Position numbers and translations under genes: made by a program. Positions 23,501-34,201 of a DNA stretch of 64,000 nt are shown piece by piece (the first letter of the stretch is position 1; every line of letters begins with the position of its first letter). The notes beneath the pieces are model-generated. The model was not told where the DNA came from, searched no databases, and was given only the letters and a program-made list of their open reading frames with translations. Origin of the DNA: Dysidea avara (taxonomy: Eukaryota > Porifera > Demospongiae > Dictyoceratida > Dysideidae); the NCBI RefSeq assembly GCF_963678975.1, contig NC_089272.1, positions 63,500,574-63,564,573 of the forward strand, in the 5' to 3' direction.

Positions 23501-26500
23501 GTTACTGGTAACCAAGACATCTGCTACTTTAACTATCTGTGTAATCGCCAGCTTGGTGTACTGAGGTCAGTCAGTATACTGTCAGTAAACTAGTCAGCTA
23601 ATTTATGCTGTTGTTCCTTCCATTTAGTGCTTTCAACAATATTTGGAGCAATATTGGGTACATTGCTCTTGGTCTGCTCTTCATTATGTTGGCGTTACGC
23701 AGACAACAGAAGTACAGAACTCTGGAAGAAATCAACATGGAGAAGACTGCCGATCAGTGTAAAGATGGTGTACCTCAACACTTTGGCATCTACTACACTA
23801 TAGGTAGGGTGTTGATAATAAATCTGTCTATAGTTGGACACTCATGTAGCCCATTTACAAATAAAAATGTATAGATCGAGCCCTTTGTCTTGGAATTTAT
23901 TACTTAAAATGCAATTCATGTACCACGCAATCTACAGGATCTGCTTGTTGGTCTATTGCACACGTCGTGTTTCATGTAATGTTCCAAAGAGATTGGGGCA
24001 CTTTCAGCATGTTGTAACATTAATTCTATTATACCTGTTAGCTACACATGTATGGTGCATTCATGTTACATGTACTGTTGTTGCTATGGTTACTCTTGTT
24101 GCTACTAGTTATTGCCATTGTCAATCACTGGTATGTAGTGTGCTATGAAGTACTTAAAGCATGTTGACACACACAACACATAGCACTGACATCTTGCGGT
24201 AAAATTATTAGGAGCAGATGTTTATGTTTGCTCTTTCTCACGGCCAGAAACCTGTCTCACAATACCTTCACGATACTTTGGCAGTATTGGTGAGGTATAA
24301 CCAAACCCAAAAGCGCCTTCAGTAGTACTGAGCAATAGTAAAAATTTTACTATCATGATAGTTAAACATTAATTATCGCGATAGTGAATGCTATCCCGAT
24401 AGTTTATGAAACATTAGTTGTATAGCTATGATTTGTAGTCATATAGAAAGTTATTTTGCATGCACAGGACATTTGTTAATTAACTGCGTGGGCGGGCGGC
24501 TGATGAATATGGACTTTGGTATAGCTTTTACAGGCCACTCCTTTGTAAGAAAGCTGGTAATACCAACTGTAAAACAGTATGGAAGGGTTGTTAGTACCAT
24601 ACCAATGCAGATCTGAGCTTATCATAACTATCACGATAGTGATATCCCTACTATCGCGATAACGATAGTGATTTACTATCGCGATATATCGCACTATCGA
24701 TACTATTGCTCAGCACTAGCCTTCAGTATGACTCAAAATGCTTCCAATAGGCTGCTATGAAACTTTAAAATAAATATTCAGTGGAATTTTCTACTGCCTG
24801 ACTTACTTACTTACTTACTAATTCCTTCAGACGAGCGTACAGGCACTATTTTTTGTGCTGCTACAGTAGAGTGCACAAAAAACTGTGACATGTTCTAAGT
24901 TTTTCATGAAGGCTCACTTGTCATGAACAACTGGTGAATTCACAAACTACTCATGAACTTTACTGATCTGTCTAAATAGCTCTATTCAATGAATGTTCAT
25001 ACAACAATTTTGGCTCACAACATACATTTGGAACAGTGTTCATGAAAATTCGTGTCATAATTGTACAGTTTTTACCATAGATATCACTTCAGTCCAACAG
25101 GTGCCTTTTGAGATACTGCAGTACATACGATGATGTGCATCATGGGCTTACCTGTGTCTTCCTTTGTGTCCGATTTTACTTTGCTGACAGTGCATGTAAT
25201 GGCTTCCATATATTTGTAGCTAATCATCCAAATTGCAGAGCTCGTACTGGTAACGCTGTGTAATGGACTGAACATAGCTGAAAATGAAGCGTAGTGGGCT
25301 TTTCAGTAGATATTGGGGGCATGTTCAGACAAACACATTTAAGTAAGCCTGGAACCATTCTAATGTGCTACTGTATGTTCATCAGTCATGATTATGTTGT
25401 ACTGTAAAAACGTAAACAAACAGGTACAAGGAAACATTTTAAGTTTGATTAGGTAACATGGAATTAAAACAAGGGAGGTTGCCTACATTGGAAGAATTAG
25501 GGATTAAATGCACACTTCAGGTGTAGGCGACCTCTCTTGTTTCACTATTTTTATGATTTCCATAAAATTCCTAGTACTTGCTATTAAAGTCATTATTAAC
25601 AGGTGTCAGATTTCATAGTGGGATTCAACATGTAACGCACTCAACATGACTGTATCATACATGTTACGTGTAACCTCTTCCATTATTTACTCTTGATAAC
25701 GTGTGTACGTATAGCTGTTATTGTAACTTGTTACTGGAATATGCACCTCACATGCATCACTAAACATTTACAGCATTTAGAGCAAGGTGCAAAAGTATAG
25801 ATGCTAGAGAGTGTGCTTTTATTTTACTTAAAGCGTACGTACATATATGGCATTATCTTTCATTTTATCCTCAGGGTGGGCATTGGTTGCTGAAGGTTTT
25901 ATGAGTGCGTTTTACCATGTCTGTCCAAATGATACAAACTTTCAGTTTGGTATGTGTGTAGTGTGTGTGTGGTGTGTTTGTGTGTGTAGTGTGTTTGTGT
26001 GTGTAGTGTGTGTGTGATGTGTGTGTACATGCCATGAATATACTTCACTTTTATTTTTATTATTTTTTGTAGACACAGCCTTCATGTTTGCCATTGCTGG
26101 ACTGGGAATTTTTCAGATCTTTCACAGTCGTCACCCAGAGTTTTCCCCTAGTGCTCATATCCTATATTTCTCCTTTGCAATTCTCATCATTGTGTCCTTC
26201 ATTGGATCTCTGTACCCCTCAGCTGGGGTCTGGATTGTGATGATGCTGCTCTACCTCGTGTGTGTGCAGTTTGTCTCGTTCCAGTTTTACTACAATGGCA
26301 TAATCAGACTTGGAAACAAAGCTGCACTGAAGAGGGTCTTATCTGATGCCATACACAACTTTCCATCCAAGCCTAGCAACACTGTCAAGTTTTGTTTTGT
26401 CGTCGTGTTGAATGTAGTTAACCTTGGACTGTAAGTGGTTTGCTACTGGTGATGTTTTTTATAAGTCTTGGAGCACATTATTAGTTTCTCATTCCCATCT

Positions 26501-29500
26501 GCATCACCATTATTTGTGGATCTGGGGAAACCGGTCTTATCACCCATGTCAGCAGATTTGATTTTTCACCAAGAACACAAAGCTACACAAATAAACTATC
26601 TAATTTCACACTTAACATCAGCTAGACTTGAGTGGTCTGCTTTTACTGGCTGCTTTTCCCAAGCCCAGTGGTGATCCATATGTGCAGTGTGGGGCCATAA
26701 TGGTGCTCTGGTCAGCATGGGGATGGCTGTATGGCTGTACAGCTCTGTGGTGTTGAATAAAGACCTGTGTTGTAAGTTTCCTTTTGTTTAAACTAGTTTT
26801 GATACCTGAATGGCCCATAACTTGGTCTAATTCATCCCTACGCCTTCCTTTTCAATTTTTTAAACAGCTTCCTGCCCTCCTTTCGGACCCCCACCTCCCT
26901 CCCCTTTGGAGCTCTCCTGATACAGTCAACCTCGTAAAAACTATCTAAAATGGTGGGAAACTTAGTTGTTGGCTATTTGCACAGTGGATGCTCTGGAAGG
27001 TAAGGAATTGGTGTAAAACGTGTGAAAATTTGGTACACATAGCTTCAACCATTGGCAAGCTACAACACACTAAATACTTAAAACCGCATTTCTCGATTGG
27101 CGATAAGACCAATTTTCCCAGACTGGGTCACCTATATTATTTGGCACCACTGGTGGCTGTATGAATGTATGTATAGCAACTGTTAAGAGCACACACTAAG
27201 AAAGTGTTGTGTGACCTATCATGTTCATCTAGTTAATGAAAAATGAATGTCTGCGTGCATTACTGTTTTCTAGTGAATCAGAATTGTTATTATATTATTA
27301 CGTACTTACGTCCTTATTGATGTGTTTCTGTTTGTGCTGCAGTGAATCGATCTTAAATTCATAAATACATTTGGTTTTCATTGGCGCTATCAAGAGTTCA
27401 TAATATCATAATATTATGAACTCTTGGCGCTATGCATTTTCAGTAGGAAAGTCTATGAAAAATGAAAAGGAGAAGAATTTATGTTTTAAATTTGCCTTGT
27501 TAGGTACTGAGTTAATGGCCATGATTACTCTGTGTGCGTGTATTTTTTATTGCAGGGCCTTATATGGGTTGATATCCTACTTTACCAGTCCGTTGGAGTT
27601 CAACTCATTTGTACTGGCTGTTATGATCGTCAACTTTACTGTCTACCTCACCTATTATGTCACTGTAAAGGTGCGTCCGTCCACCCAACTATCTACATGC
27701 TTGTCTGTGTGTGTGTTTTGTCACGTATGTCTTCATCACAAGGTTATATTTGTGTTCAACACTGTATTTATAAATACAAGCTGTATTTGTGCATTTCAAT
27801 GGTTTATATTAGTGATTTTTGTAGATAATATGTACATTTATAAATACCACAGATACGAAGTGTACATATTTGTGTATTTCTACAGTCTATTTACAAGGAG
27901 AACAATTGTCAGAATCAAAATCCACCCACGATGTTGTTTCTCTACCTTGCTGTAGCCATTATTTGCTGGATCCCAGCCCTAGTGTTCTTCCGTCGACCGG
28001 AATCTGACTGGGCTGTGAGTCACTATATATATTTGTAAAGAAACATGTGTATTAGTTTAATAGATACAGTGTCACATGAATTCTTATACTGTAAAAGCCT
28101 CGTACTGTATGTAATCACTCGTGTTTGTAAACCATACACCCACTGTGGCTAACTGTGTTTGGGCACATGCCAATTTTTTTTCTGAAAAAAAAGAAAAGAA
28201 AAATCGACAACAAAAACGTGTTTAGGGTGTATATTTGCCCACATAAACAACAATTGGCTTACATAAACAGCCTGTAAAGAGCCAGTACTATCCTTCCATG
28301 TAGGCAAGCTTTCTTTGAGGTTGTGTGTATCTGGAAATAAGGGTGAAGCGAGTTCTTGAAGATGTTATGAATGCCTTTCACAATGGACAATATGGACATG
28401 AAAGCAAAAGGTGGCATATCTAGCCTCTAGGCTATGAGGAGTAGAAAATTCCTTTTATGTGAAAAGGAGTATGTGCTTTACGCGAACAAAAGTGTTCGAG
28501 CGTAAATCAGATGGCTGCAGGTTCGAGGCTACCTAGGTCCAGTCATGGATTTTTTCTCCTTTCTGCACTTTTCAAACACACCTTAATGTCTTTGAGCAGG
28601 CTGTAGGACCAGATGTCCTACAGACCTTTAGCACTTGTGCTGTAAAGCATTAAGGGCAGCCTTGAGGCATTTTCTATAAAATTTTCATGAGAAAACACGA
28701 TAAACACACTAGAAAATGGTTGAGAAGATACTTCTGTGCATAATTTGTGGTTTGAGGTATTCCTTAACAGTGCATAGCAATGTATTTACCAAATTACAAA
28801 ATAATTCATAAATTATGAAATACATTGAATTTTATTTACAAACCAAAAAACTAATATATATATATGGTTGGTTAATTGCCTATATTAGTTGCATGGGTGC
28901 TACCTTTGTAGCTGTAAAAACAGGACACTTACTGATGACTATATATTCAAGATGGTTGTTAGGTGTGTGTTCTATTAGGATTTTTGCAAAAAGAAACATG
29001 GTTGATCCCTCCACTATCATGGTTCATGATGTATACACAATGTATTACACATTCAGTTCATGTTGTGTTTCATTTCAGGTCAGCCCAGCTAGATCACGTG
29101 ATGGTAATGAGGAGTGTGTGTTGTTAGACTTCTTCAACTCTCATGACGTGTGGCACTTCCTGTCTGCGTTTGCTCTCTTCTTCTCGTTCCTTGTAAGTGT
29201 GTGTGTGTGTGTGAAATTATTAGAATATTGCAGTGAAGGAAATTGTGGGCAACCTCTTTATACAGGACACCTTAGGTCTCAAATTAACAGCACAATGGTG
29301 TCCGTGCTCAAGTATATTTTATGTGTGAACCATCACTGCATTGCTGGTAAACCATATTACTTTGAGCTGCCTTGTTAATAAGACCACCTCGTTATGGTGA
29401 CCATGTCAAGTACTGTATATATAGTAGGAAATTTTCTAGGAATGAAACTTTCGCGAAACTGTGTAAAATACGAATTTCACGTTTTTTAATTCACGAAAGT

Positions 29501-30069
29501 CTAGAAAACAGTTTTGGTAAGGTAATAGTTATGTGTATAAACCTAAAATGTTTCATGATGATATTTTCACAAAGTTATCATTACTTGTGAAATTTGCAAA
29601 AGTTTCGTCCGTCGAAAATTTCCGGCTATACGGTAGGTCCCAAACATAGCTAAGGTTGTACTTCATGACCTCATTAATAAGACCACCTCATTATAGTGAC
29701 CATGTCAAGTAGGTCCCAAACATAGCTAAGGTTGTACTTCATGACCTCATTAATAAGACCACCTCATTATAGTGACCATGTCAAGTAGGTCCCAAACATA
29801 GCTAAGGTTGTACTTCATGACCTCATTAATAAGACCACCTCATTTTATAGTGACCATGTCAAGTAGGTCCCAAACATAGCTAAAGTGTACTTCATGACCT
29901 CATTAATAAGACCACCTCATTATAGTGACCACCTCATTATAGTGACCACGTCAAGTAGGTCCCAAGTCACTAACCCCATTGTTAATCATGTTATGGTTTC
30001 TTACAGATGTTGATGTCACTGGATGACAACAGAGAAGACGTGCCCAGAAATAAGTTGCGCGTGTTTTAA
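14535..30069 (+). CDS. SIDT: SID1 transmembrane family protein (SIDT), 14 exons, 999 aa
   Basis: Exons: 14535-14678, 14855-14967, 16202-16363, 18626-18779, 19771-20062, 20592-20887, 22757-23565, 23628-23803, 25875-25949, 26073-26430, 27556-27670, 27886-28014, 29079-29192, 30007-30069. All junctions keep phase and total 1000 codons. A signal peptide (MLALILMAILSLQCV) leads an ectodomain of about 290 residues with N-glycosylation sites. TM1 is about 292-315 (YAVPIIVSLVVFLVFYGGAF). Then comes a long Ser/Pro-rich cytosolic loop to about 600, and a multi-span domain: LTYQQLLHVTGNQDICYFN, SAFNNIWSNIGYIALGLLF, FMSAFYHVCPN, LLDFFNSHDVWHFLSAFALF. The Ser, Asp and His residues of the CREST/SIDT metal site are present in these last segments. 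Family members take part in dsRNA uptake (worm SID-1) or lysosomal nucleic-acid and lipid handling (SIDT1/2). Human proteins have about 830 residues; the excess here is the TM1-TM2 loop. Exon 4 could instead end nine bases earlier, also in phase. Confidence 0.93.
15298..15677. mobile_element. MITE, 380 bp, TA target duplication (SIDT intron 2)
   Basis: The left end GACTGTATTCCAAATGAAGT and the right end, read inward, GACTGTATTCCAAATGACGT match at 22 of 23 positions when extended to CAC. TA flanks both ends (15296-15297 and 15678-15679). No coding frame. Structure and TA duplication suggest a Tc1/mariner-type MITE. The near-perfect ends suggest a fairly young insertion. Confidence 0.87.
16026..16075 (+). 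repeat. MetaSINE-like conserved domain fragment
   Basis: TTGTTTCCTTGAACAAGAAA followed by CTTTACTCACATTGTTTGTA resembles TTGTTTCTTGAGCAAGGAAC followed by TTTACTCACATTGCTCCAGT at about 47266. This core resembles the central domain of tRNA-derived MetaSINEs (CCTTGGGCAAGGCACTTTAC type) found across animals. Only the core is seen here. Confidence 0.6.
16559..16679. repeat. Palindrome, about 121 bp
   Basis: GTATATTGCACTGCTGCAG at the left pairs with CGACCGCAGTGCAATATAC at the right. Nested within are GCGAGTGCATTATGACTTAT and ACGAGTGCATTATAAG with GCACTGGTTGCGGT. Further partial copies of the arm (GATATTGCACTGGCTGCGGT) follow at about 16681-16700. Confidence 0.8.
17430..17544. repeat. Palindrome, 115 bp, GC-rich loop
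   Basis: The left arm AGTTATACAATGTGCACTCG and TGCTCTGCCTGTATAAACGC pairs with the right arm GCGTTTATATCAGGCAGAGC and ACTCGTGGCGGTTGTATAAC. The centre is CTTCAGGCCTAATGGCCCTC. The arms of over 40 bases would form a stable hairpin. Confidence 0.88.
18137..18534. mobile_element. Foldback element, about 400 bp, arms about 150 bp (SIDT intron 3)
   Basis: Left arm landmarks are ACAGACATAAAAATGGCCGC, TGTATGGGCGACTATGGGAA and GAACGGCAATATCTCAGCCA. The inverted right arm has TATCTTCCGTCTTAGCTGAG, ATTGCCGTTCAAAAAATTTT and GCGGCCATTTTATGTCTGTG. It lies entirely between exons 3 and 4. No frame; likely a MITE. Confidence 0.85.
21034..22187 (+). mobile_element. Composite repeat copy 1 with terminal hairpin (SIDT intron 6)
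   Basis: The order of parts is: GTAACTGTATAGTAGGGACC near the left end; a module with GGCAGTATTGGTGAGGT and a CTGACTGACTGA microsatellite; a body with two in-line repeats of about 155 bp, each starting GTTCTTGATTC and containing GCGTAATGGATACTTCACTT; then a palindrome of about 300 bp (21889-22187) whose arms end in AGGGACCA and TGGTCCCT. A second full copy lies at 41254-42367, with partial or interrupted copies at 54357-54917 and 56421-57385. GTAGGGACCA at both ends suggests short TIRs. No known transposase. A minus-strand frame (21344-21616) is partly shared among copies. Confidence 0.85.
24180..25560 (+). mobile_element. Sister-subfamily copy of the composite repeat, interrupted by a MITE (SIDT intron 8)
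   Basis: The module CTTTGGCAGTATTGGTGAGG, the CTGCCTGACTTACTTAC microsatellite and the body words GGTGCCTTTTGAGATACTGC and CTTACCTGTGTCTTCCTTTG parallel copy 1 at 21.0-21.6 kb. The terminal hairpin differs: AAACAAGGGAGGTTGCCTAC pairs with GTGTAGGCGACCTCTCTTGT (25465-25545). A similar arrangement, reversed, lies at 40820-41245. A hAT-like MITE (24323-24718) is inserted in the module. Confidence 0.7.
24323..24718. mobile_element. hAT-like MITE, 396 bp, 8-bp target duplication
   Basis: The termini TAGTACTGAGCAATAGTA and, inverted, TAGTGCTGAGCAATAGTA match at 17 of 18 positions. Flanking bases 24315-24322 and 24719-24726 are both GCCTTCAG, an exact 8-bp duplication, as hAT elements make. The interior has many copies of the palindromic word ACTATCGCGATAGT and variants (24357-24396 and 24630-24700), possible subterminal transposase-binding motifs. 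No coding capacity. It is inserted into an older dispersed repeat, which fixes the order of events. Confidence 0.92.
28494..28665 (+). repeat. tRNA-derived SINE copy (family A), nearly complete
   Basis: It runs GTGTTCGAGCGTAAATCAGA, GGCTGCAGGTTCGAGGCTAC, GTCCAGTCATGGATTTTTTC, AGGCTGTAGGACCAGATGTC, GCACTTGTGCTGTAAAGC. It is the longest of four copies in the window and lies in SIDT intron 12. Confidence 0.8.
29413..29633. mobile_element. MITE, 221 bp, inserted at TA inside a minisatellite unit
   Basis: The left end CTGTATATATAGTAGGAAAT and the right end, read inward, CCGTATAGCCGGAAATTTTC are inverted repeats with a small indel, both followed by TTTC..GAAAC. TA lies on each side (29411-29412 and 29634-29635). 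Removing the element restores GTCAAGTAGGTCCC, the sequence of the neighbouring 76-bp repeat units. Confidence 0.88.
29634..29965. repeat. 76-bp minisatellite, about 4.5 copies (SIDT last intron)
   Basis: TAGGTCCCAAACATAGCTAA recurs at 29634, 29710, 29786 and 29864, and a shortened form begins at 29956. Spacings are 76, 76, 78 and 92 bases. Each unit includes CATGACCTCATTAATAAGAC and CACCTCATTATAGTGACCAT. A partial unit at 29376-29412 lies on the other side of the inserted MITE. The array ends about 40 bases before the last SIDT exon. Confidence 0.92.
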
Positions 30070-30641
30070 CAACTCTTTTGTTTTTTAAAATTGATTTTTA
30101 TATAATATACACAGAATATTTTTTATGTATCATATTGTCCATTCAGTTTGTACTTTTTTACCTCCTGTACAAATTATGCCAGTAGTAGCTATTCATTGTA
30201 CGTAGCTGATATCTCATTAAAAATTGCTGTATTGTTTTCCAGAAATTGTTAGAGTTACATATAATTTGTTCAAAGTATCTTTATACCTTCTATAGATGAA
30301 TTGTGTACATATACATTCTGACCACAATGGCAAGCCCAACATATTTTCCTTTTGTATGTGCTTGTGCGTAGTTTATGTGTTGGGACCACCTTTATTTATT
30401 TACGATTATTGGGTAGTCAGCATAACTGTTGTAGTTGTGTGTTCTATTAGAGTATTTTTATGCCTGAATAATTCAGTTCAACAGTGAACCTTCCCAGCTC
30501 TCAGTCTATCATGAAACAACCCCATGGATTGTTCAAGTAAGTGGACCAGTTGCTGGTTGTTTGAAGTAAAACAATTCTAATAGTGGCGAGTCAGTGGACG
30601 GTAAAAGGCCGCTCCACCCTTGCTCACACTCCCAACTGAAA

Positions 30642-33600
30642 ATGGCGATGGAAAGTAGCATCTCGAGTAGTATAACAAGCAGTATGGCTGTTGAGAAGTT
30701 GGAAGGACTAACGTTAAAAGAAGTAATACCGGTGATGGGGGAAATTGGACACGGTGCATACGGGCGAGTATTTAAGGTCAAATTTTTCAACACGCTTTGT
30801 GCCGCCAAGGAGATCCATTCCATTCTGGTTGAAGGCGTAACAGGGGTAGAGACGAGGCGTACAGTGGAGATGTTTATGAGAGAGTGTTACCGCTGTAGTT
30901 TGTTACGTCACCCTAATATCGTACAATTCCTAGGAATTTATCGACCGACCTATGACAAGTTACCAGTAATGGTTATGGAGATGATGGCGGATAGTTTGAC
31001 CTCACTAGTGGATAAACATGATAAGATTCCTATCCATATAAAATTTTCAATTGTCCATGATGTTTCCCTTGGCCTGTGCTACCTTCACAACCATGATCCT
31101 CCCATTGTTCACCGAGACCTCTCTCCTAACAACATCTTATTGACGTCACATCATGTGGCAAAGATCAGTGATCTTGGAGTGGCCAAGGTGATAAAGGCTG
31201 ACAGTAAAAAGACAATGACTAAAGCTCCAGGAACTGTTGATTTTATGCCACCAGAGGCACTTGATGACTCACCAATATATGGTCCCTCCTTAGATGTGTT
31301 TTCATTTGCCGGTATAGTCCTGCACACTTTTAACCAACAATGGCCGAGACCCTCCAGCCAAGTTCCTTTAGACCCTCAGAGTGGGAAAAGAGTTGTTCTC
31401 TCCGAGGTAGAGCGTCGTCAGCAGTACGTGGACAAGATGAGAGGAGAGGCTGAAGCATTGATTCCCTTAGTGAAGGAGTGTCTTTCCGATGACCCTAGTG
31501 TACGACCAAACATAGCTTATGTCTGCAGCATTATAGAAACTGCAAAGGAAAGTTTTAAAAAGAGATGTTCAACCCTGCCTACTACAGTAGACTCCATGTC
31601 GATGTACAAGGAAATTGAACAGTTAAGAACTGAGAAGAACCTTCTGGTAAGATGGTGAACAGTAAAGAGTTGTTAAATAATTTGTGGTACATGGATAGGT
31701 TGCAAGAAACAGAGAAGTTGAGACTCAGCTAACACATAGACAGTTTGATACTAAAGAAGTAGAAAGAGTTTTAAGAATGCCAAGTTTAAGTGAGGTTAGT
31801 TAGACCAGTGTGTTAGTATTTATGCCTTTATGGTATAGGCTGTTTGTCCGTTTGTTTATGATTTTGGTTTGGACTTTTTAAAACTGTAACAAAACACGTA
31901 CTTGTTATCCAAAGAAAGTTAATCACTTTTATGTTGGTGCTGCTTGGATACTTGAGGACACCTACATGATCCAGGCACTTGCTGAAGTATCCCTTAGTAC
32001 AAAAACTGACCCGGAAAACCCGGACATCTTGATAATCAGGACATCTTGATAATCAGGACATCTTGATAATCAGGACATCTTGATAATCAGGACACCTTGA
32101 TAACCTGGACATCTTGATAATCAGGACATCTTGATAATCAGGTCACCTTGATAATCAGGACACCTTGATAATCAAGACATCTTGATAATCAGGACGTCTT
32201 GATAATCAGGACACCTTGATAACCTGGACATCTTGATAATCAGGACATCTTGATAATCAGGTCACCTTGATAATCAGGACACCTTGATAATCAAGACATC
32301 TTGATAATCAGGACATCTTGATAATCAGGACACCTTGATAACCTGGACATCTTGATAATCAGGACATCTTGATAATCAGGTCACCTTGATAATCAGGACA
32401 TCTTGATAATCAGGACATCTTGATAATCAGGACATCTTGATAATCAGGACATCTTGATAATCAGGACACCTTGATAACCTGGACATCTTGATAATCGGGA
32501 CATCTTGATAATCAGGTAACCTTGATAATCAGGAGACCTTGATAATCAAGACATCTTGATAATCAGGACATCTTGATAATCAGGACGTCTTGATAATCAG
32601 GACACCTTGATAACCTGGACATCTTGATAATCAGGACATCTTGATAATCAGGTCACCTTGATAATCAGGACACCTTGATAATCAAGACATCTTGATAATC
32701 AGGACATCTTGATAATCAGGACATCTTGATAATCAGGACACCTTGATAACCTGGACATCTTGATAATCAGGACATCTTGATAATCAGGTCACCTTGATAA
32801 TCAGGACATCTTGATAATCAGGACATCTTGATAATCAGGGCATCTTGATAATCGGGACACACATGACCTTTCCATATTATGCACACTCCAGTGTAATTGT
32901 AAGTTTACTATGTAAATGACACTAATATAGAACAAGGTTAGTAGTACAGTAATCCCTCCATTATCTGAACTCACTGGGCCCTAGACTTGTTTGGGTATTG
33001 GAAAAGTTCAAAGCCCGTACGTTGAATACAGAACCCTGTTCAAATACTCTAATAGAACATACACTTTAGGCAAAATACTCTAATAGAGCAGTCACTCCTA
33101 CAGTTTGAAAGTTTGGGATAATTGATGACTGAGGGACCACTGTACATATATTGCAAAAGTCATTCGTTTAATACATGTTAGCATGTCAAAGCTTACTGGC
33201 ATTTCTGTATACTTTTGTAGGACGCACCACCTATTGTGTCAGCATTAAAGACCACTAGATATAAGATGAAGTGGACTCAGTTACCCAACCTTCCTACCCC
33301 ACTTAGTGAGACGTACGCAGCATTCAGCGATCATCGTATCTATGTCACCGGCTGTACAAGTCCATTTGAAGATGCCGTACATCAAATTTTTGTCTACGAC
33401 TGTCCTACAAACAAATGGTATCGTCTCCCTCCCTCAGGTCACTATTATGGTATTCCTCACATTATTGGTGGAAAGTTAGTTATTATTGGAGGACGTCTTA
33501 CTGAAACTTCTCAACGTACAAACAAGGTGTCTACATTTGATAAAGTCACACACAAATGGACGTCACATTATCCGGACATGCTAACTGTCAGAAGTAGACC

Positions 33601-34201
33601 AGGAATTGTGACTTATTTGGAATACGTAATTGTCGCCGGTGGAACAATTGATGACAGAAACTGTAGTAATGACATCGAAATCTTCAACTGGATTGAAAAC
33701 TGTCCTTGGACAAAGGTCTCCACTTTGCTACCTTTCCCAATGTATGCCTTTTCTCCAATAGTATGCAATGAACATTTTTACATTGTTGGATTCTCTAACA
33801 GTGAAATGTACAATAGCAGAGAGGCATACAGTATTCCTGTGGAGAAACTTATTTCATTGTTTACAAAGAAGTCAAGCTCTTGGAATAAAATATCCCAATG
33901 TCCTTCCATTTGCCCTTCGCTTACTCCCGGCCTGTCTACACCTCTGATTATTGGTGGACACACATTTGACAACGAAAAGGTTGCATCTCAAAAGATATAC
34001 ATGTACGGCTCCAACAAGGAATGGAAACAAGTCAGCAAGTTGAGTTCTCCCCGGTCCCAGTCAGCTGTGATCAGCATCAACAACAATTCCATCGTGATTA
34101 TAGGAGGGTGCACTTATATGGGAGCAGCTGGTAACCAGGTGGGACCATTAGCTACAGTAGAACTAGGACAGGCTGAACTGATCTATGAAACAACACTATG
34201 A
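30642..34201 (+). CDS. TKL-type protein kinase fused to Kelch repeats, three exons, 693 aa
   Basis: Exons 30642-31646, 31699-31794 and 33221-34201 join in phase 0. The kinase domain (about residues 28-320) has glycine loop GHGAYG (36-41), lysine K56 in CAAKEI, catalytic HRDLSPNN (157-164) and the metal loop as DLG (177-179) instead of DFG. APGTVDFMPPEA takes the place of the activation-segment end. A short charged linker (VARNREVETQLTHRQF) follows, then a Kelch propeller from about 368 with blades such as RIYVTGC, LVIIGGRL, YVIVAGG and SIVIIGGC. HRDLSPNN suggests the tyrosine-kinase-like group. Kelch fusions are, to my knowledge, common in sponges; targets are unknown. The upstream in-frame sequence lacks a better ATG. 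The second intron holds a 17-bp minisatellite. A paralogous Kelch exon lies at 55092-56096 on the other strand. Confidence 0.9.
32021..32860. repeat. 17-bp minisatellite, about 49 units, with higher-order periodicity
   Basis: The unit is GGACATCTTGATAATCA with variants ACACCTTGATAACCTGG and GTCACCTTGATAATCAG. The marker variant GATAACCTGG has its AACCT at 32102, 32221, 32340, 32476, 32612 and 32748, giving spacings of 119, 119, 136, 136 and 136 bases, that is 7 or 8 units of 17. The array therefore grew by duplication of multi-unit blocks. It lies in intron 2 of the kinase-Kelch gene. Confidence 0.95.

Noticed and set aside
26460-26820. An exon between SIDT exons 10 and 11
   Set aside because: The frame at 26468-26674 has no family resemblance, and exons 10 and 11 join correctly in phase without it.
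32021-32860. A CRISPR-like or centromeric array
   Set aside because: Units of 17 bp abut with no spacers, and the array sits inside an intron of an intact gene.
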